A DNA stretch of 40,922 bases from Sphingomonas mollis (GTDB lineage Bacteria; Pseudomonadota; Alphaproteobacteria; Sphingomonadales; Sphingomonadaceae): assembly GCF_016427505.1 (NCBI RefSeq), contig NZ_JAELXS010000014.1, positions 1-40,922 on the forward strand. The letters run 5' to 3'. The number at the start of each line of letters is the position of its first letter. Positions within the stretch are counted from its first letter, which is position 1. The notes under the pieces are model-generated. The model saw only the letters and a program-made list of their open reading frames with translations. It was not told where the DNA came from and did not search any database. This document shows, one piece after another, positions 40,820 to 40,922 of this stretch. Made by a program: the position numbers and the translations under genes.

Positions 40820-40922
40820 GCAACCTCGGAACCGGCTGGATTACAGCAGCTCGATGACGCGGCGGTTCCGGACGCTGGACCGCAATGCGGACGACGAGAT
40901 CGACCGCACCGAGCTGCCCCGC
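40803..40922 (+). CDS. EF-hand protein fragment at window end
   Basis: The frame, open to the window edge, contains RFRTLDRNADDEIDRTEL, a canonical EF-hand Ca2+-binding loop (D-x-N-x-D-x-E-I-D-x-x-E). ATG codons at 40803 and 40854 are possible. The absence of a signal peptide suggests that the 5' part was removed by the IS66-linked rearrangement, or that the true gene starts elsewhere. The rest lies beyond the window. Confidence 0.5.
   Translation, partial: MAAWFRQPRNRLDYSSSMTRRFRTLDRNADDEIDRTELPR

Noticed and set aside
1..40922. CRISPR array, tRNA or rRNA genes
   Set aside because: No regularly spaced repeats and no recognisable tRNA or rRNA sequence were seen.

Overview
The window looks like a chromosomal or large accessory-replicon segment of a sphingomonad (Sphingomonas or a close relative in the Alphaproteobacteria). 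The signs are high GC, two exported proteins with the PEPxxW-type CTERM tail typical of that group, three TonB-dependent receptors, an ECF sigma/FecR/receptor module, ROK- and phosphodiester-glycosidase-linked sugar uptake, and debris of IS110, IS3, IS5, IS1182, IS701 and IS66 elements. Family names come from motif recognition only; no database search was possible.

Layout. 1-59: start of a response regulator (minus), then about 700 bp of AT-rich DNA. 776-2916: a frameshifted IS110 element next to a truncated IS3 element. 3013-4192: trxC and alkB, overlapping. 4527-9622: three plus-strand genes, namely a TIR-membrane-TPR protein, a PEP-CTERM exported protein, and a SLOG-like protein with two pairs of membrane helices. 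9789-11124: a scar joining a histidine-kinase fragment, an IS701 fragment and a broken membrane glycosyltransferase. 11236-17033: a surface-glycan cluster with two GT4 glycosyltransferases, a GINT1-N-like beta-propeller protein, a CDP-glycerol-transferase-like protein and a Wzx-type flippase. 17030-20919: ECF sigma, FecR and STN-TonB receptor, with the sigma start codon overlapping the flippase stop. 21129-26124: a doubtful membrane ORF, a dead IS5 copy, and a 3-kb block (PEP-CTERM protein plus a secreted HExxH protease interrupted by an in-frame TGA) lying between two separate pieces of an IS1182-type transposase. 26445-32443: a sugar-uptake locus (phosphodiester glycosidase, TonB receptor, divergent beta-propeller protein, ROK regulator). 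32586-34277: a GNAT gene whose 3' end runs into a broken IS3 orfB, then a pRiA4b ORF-3-like fragment. 34451-38945: a tightly overlapping YfiR-like / TonB receptor / chemoreceptor operon. 39135-40544: a second chemoreceptor. 40721-40922: an IS66 fragment and an EF-hand fragment.

How genes may work together. The TIR protein keeps its candidate catalytic glutamate. It shares a strand with a SLOG-like protein attached to membrane helices, which is the logic expected of a Thoeris-like signal-producer plus signal-sensor pair but with a membrane effector; this is inference. The sigma/FecR/receptor module probably senses an outer-membrane ligand by TonB-linked signalling. The YfiR/TonB/chemoreceptor operon suggests that receptor occupancy is relayed to a methyl-accepting signalling protein. 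Two small dispersed repeats (23 bp and about 54 bp) sit inside transposase genes of this window and are worth tracing genome-wide.
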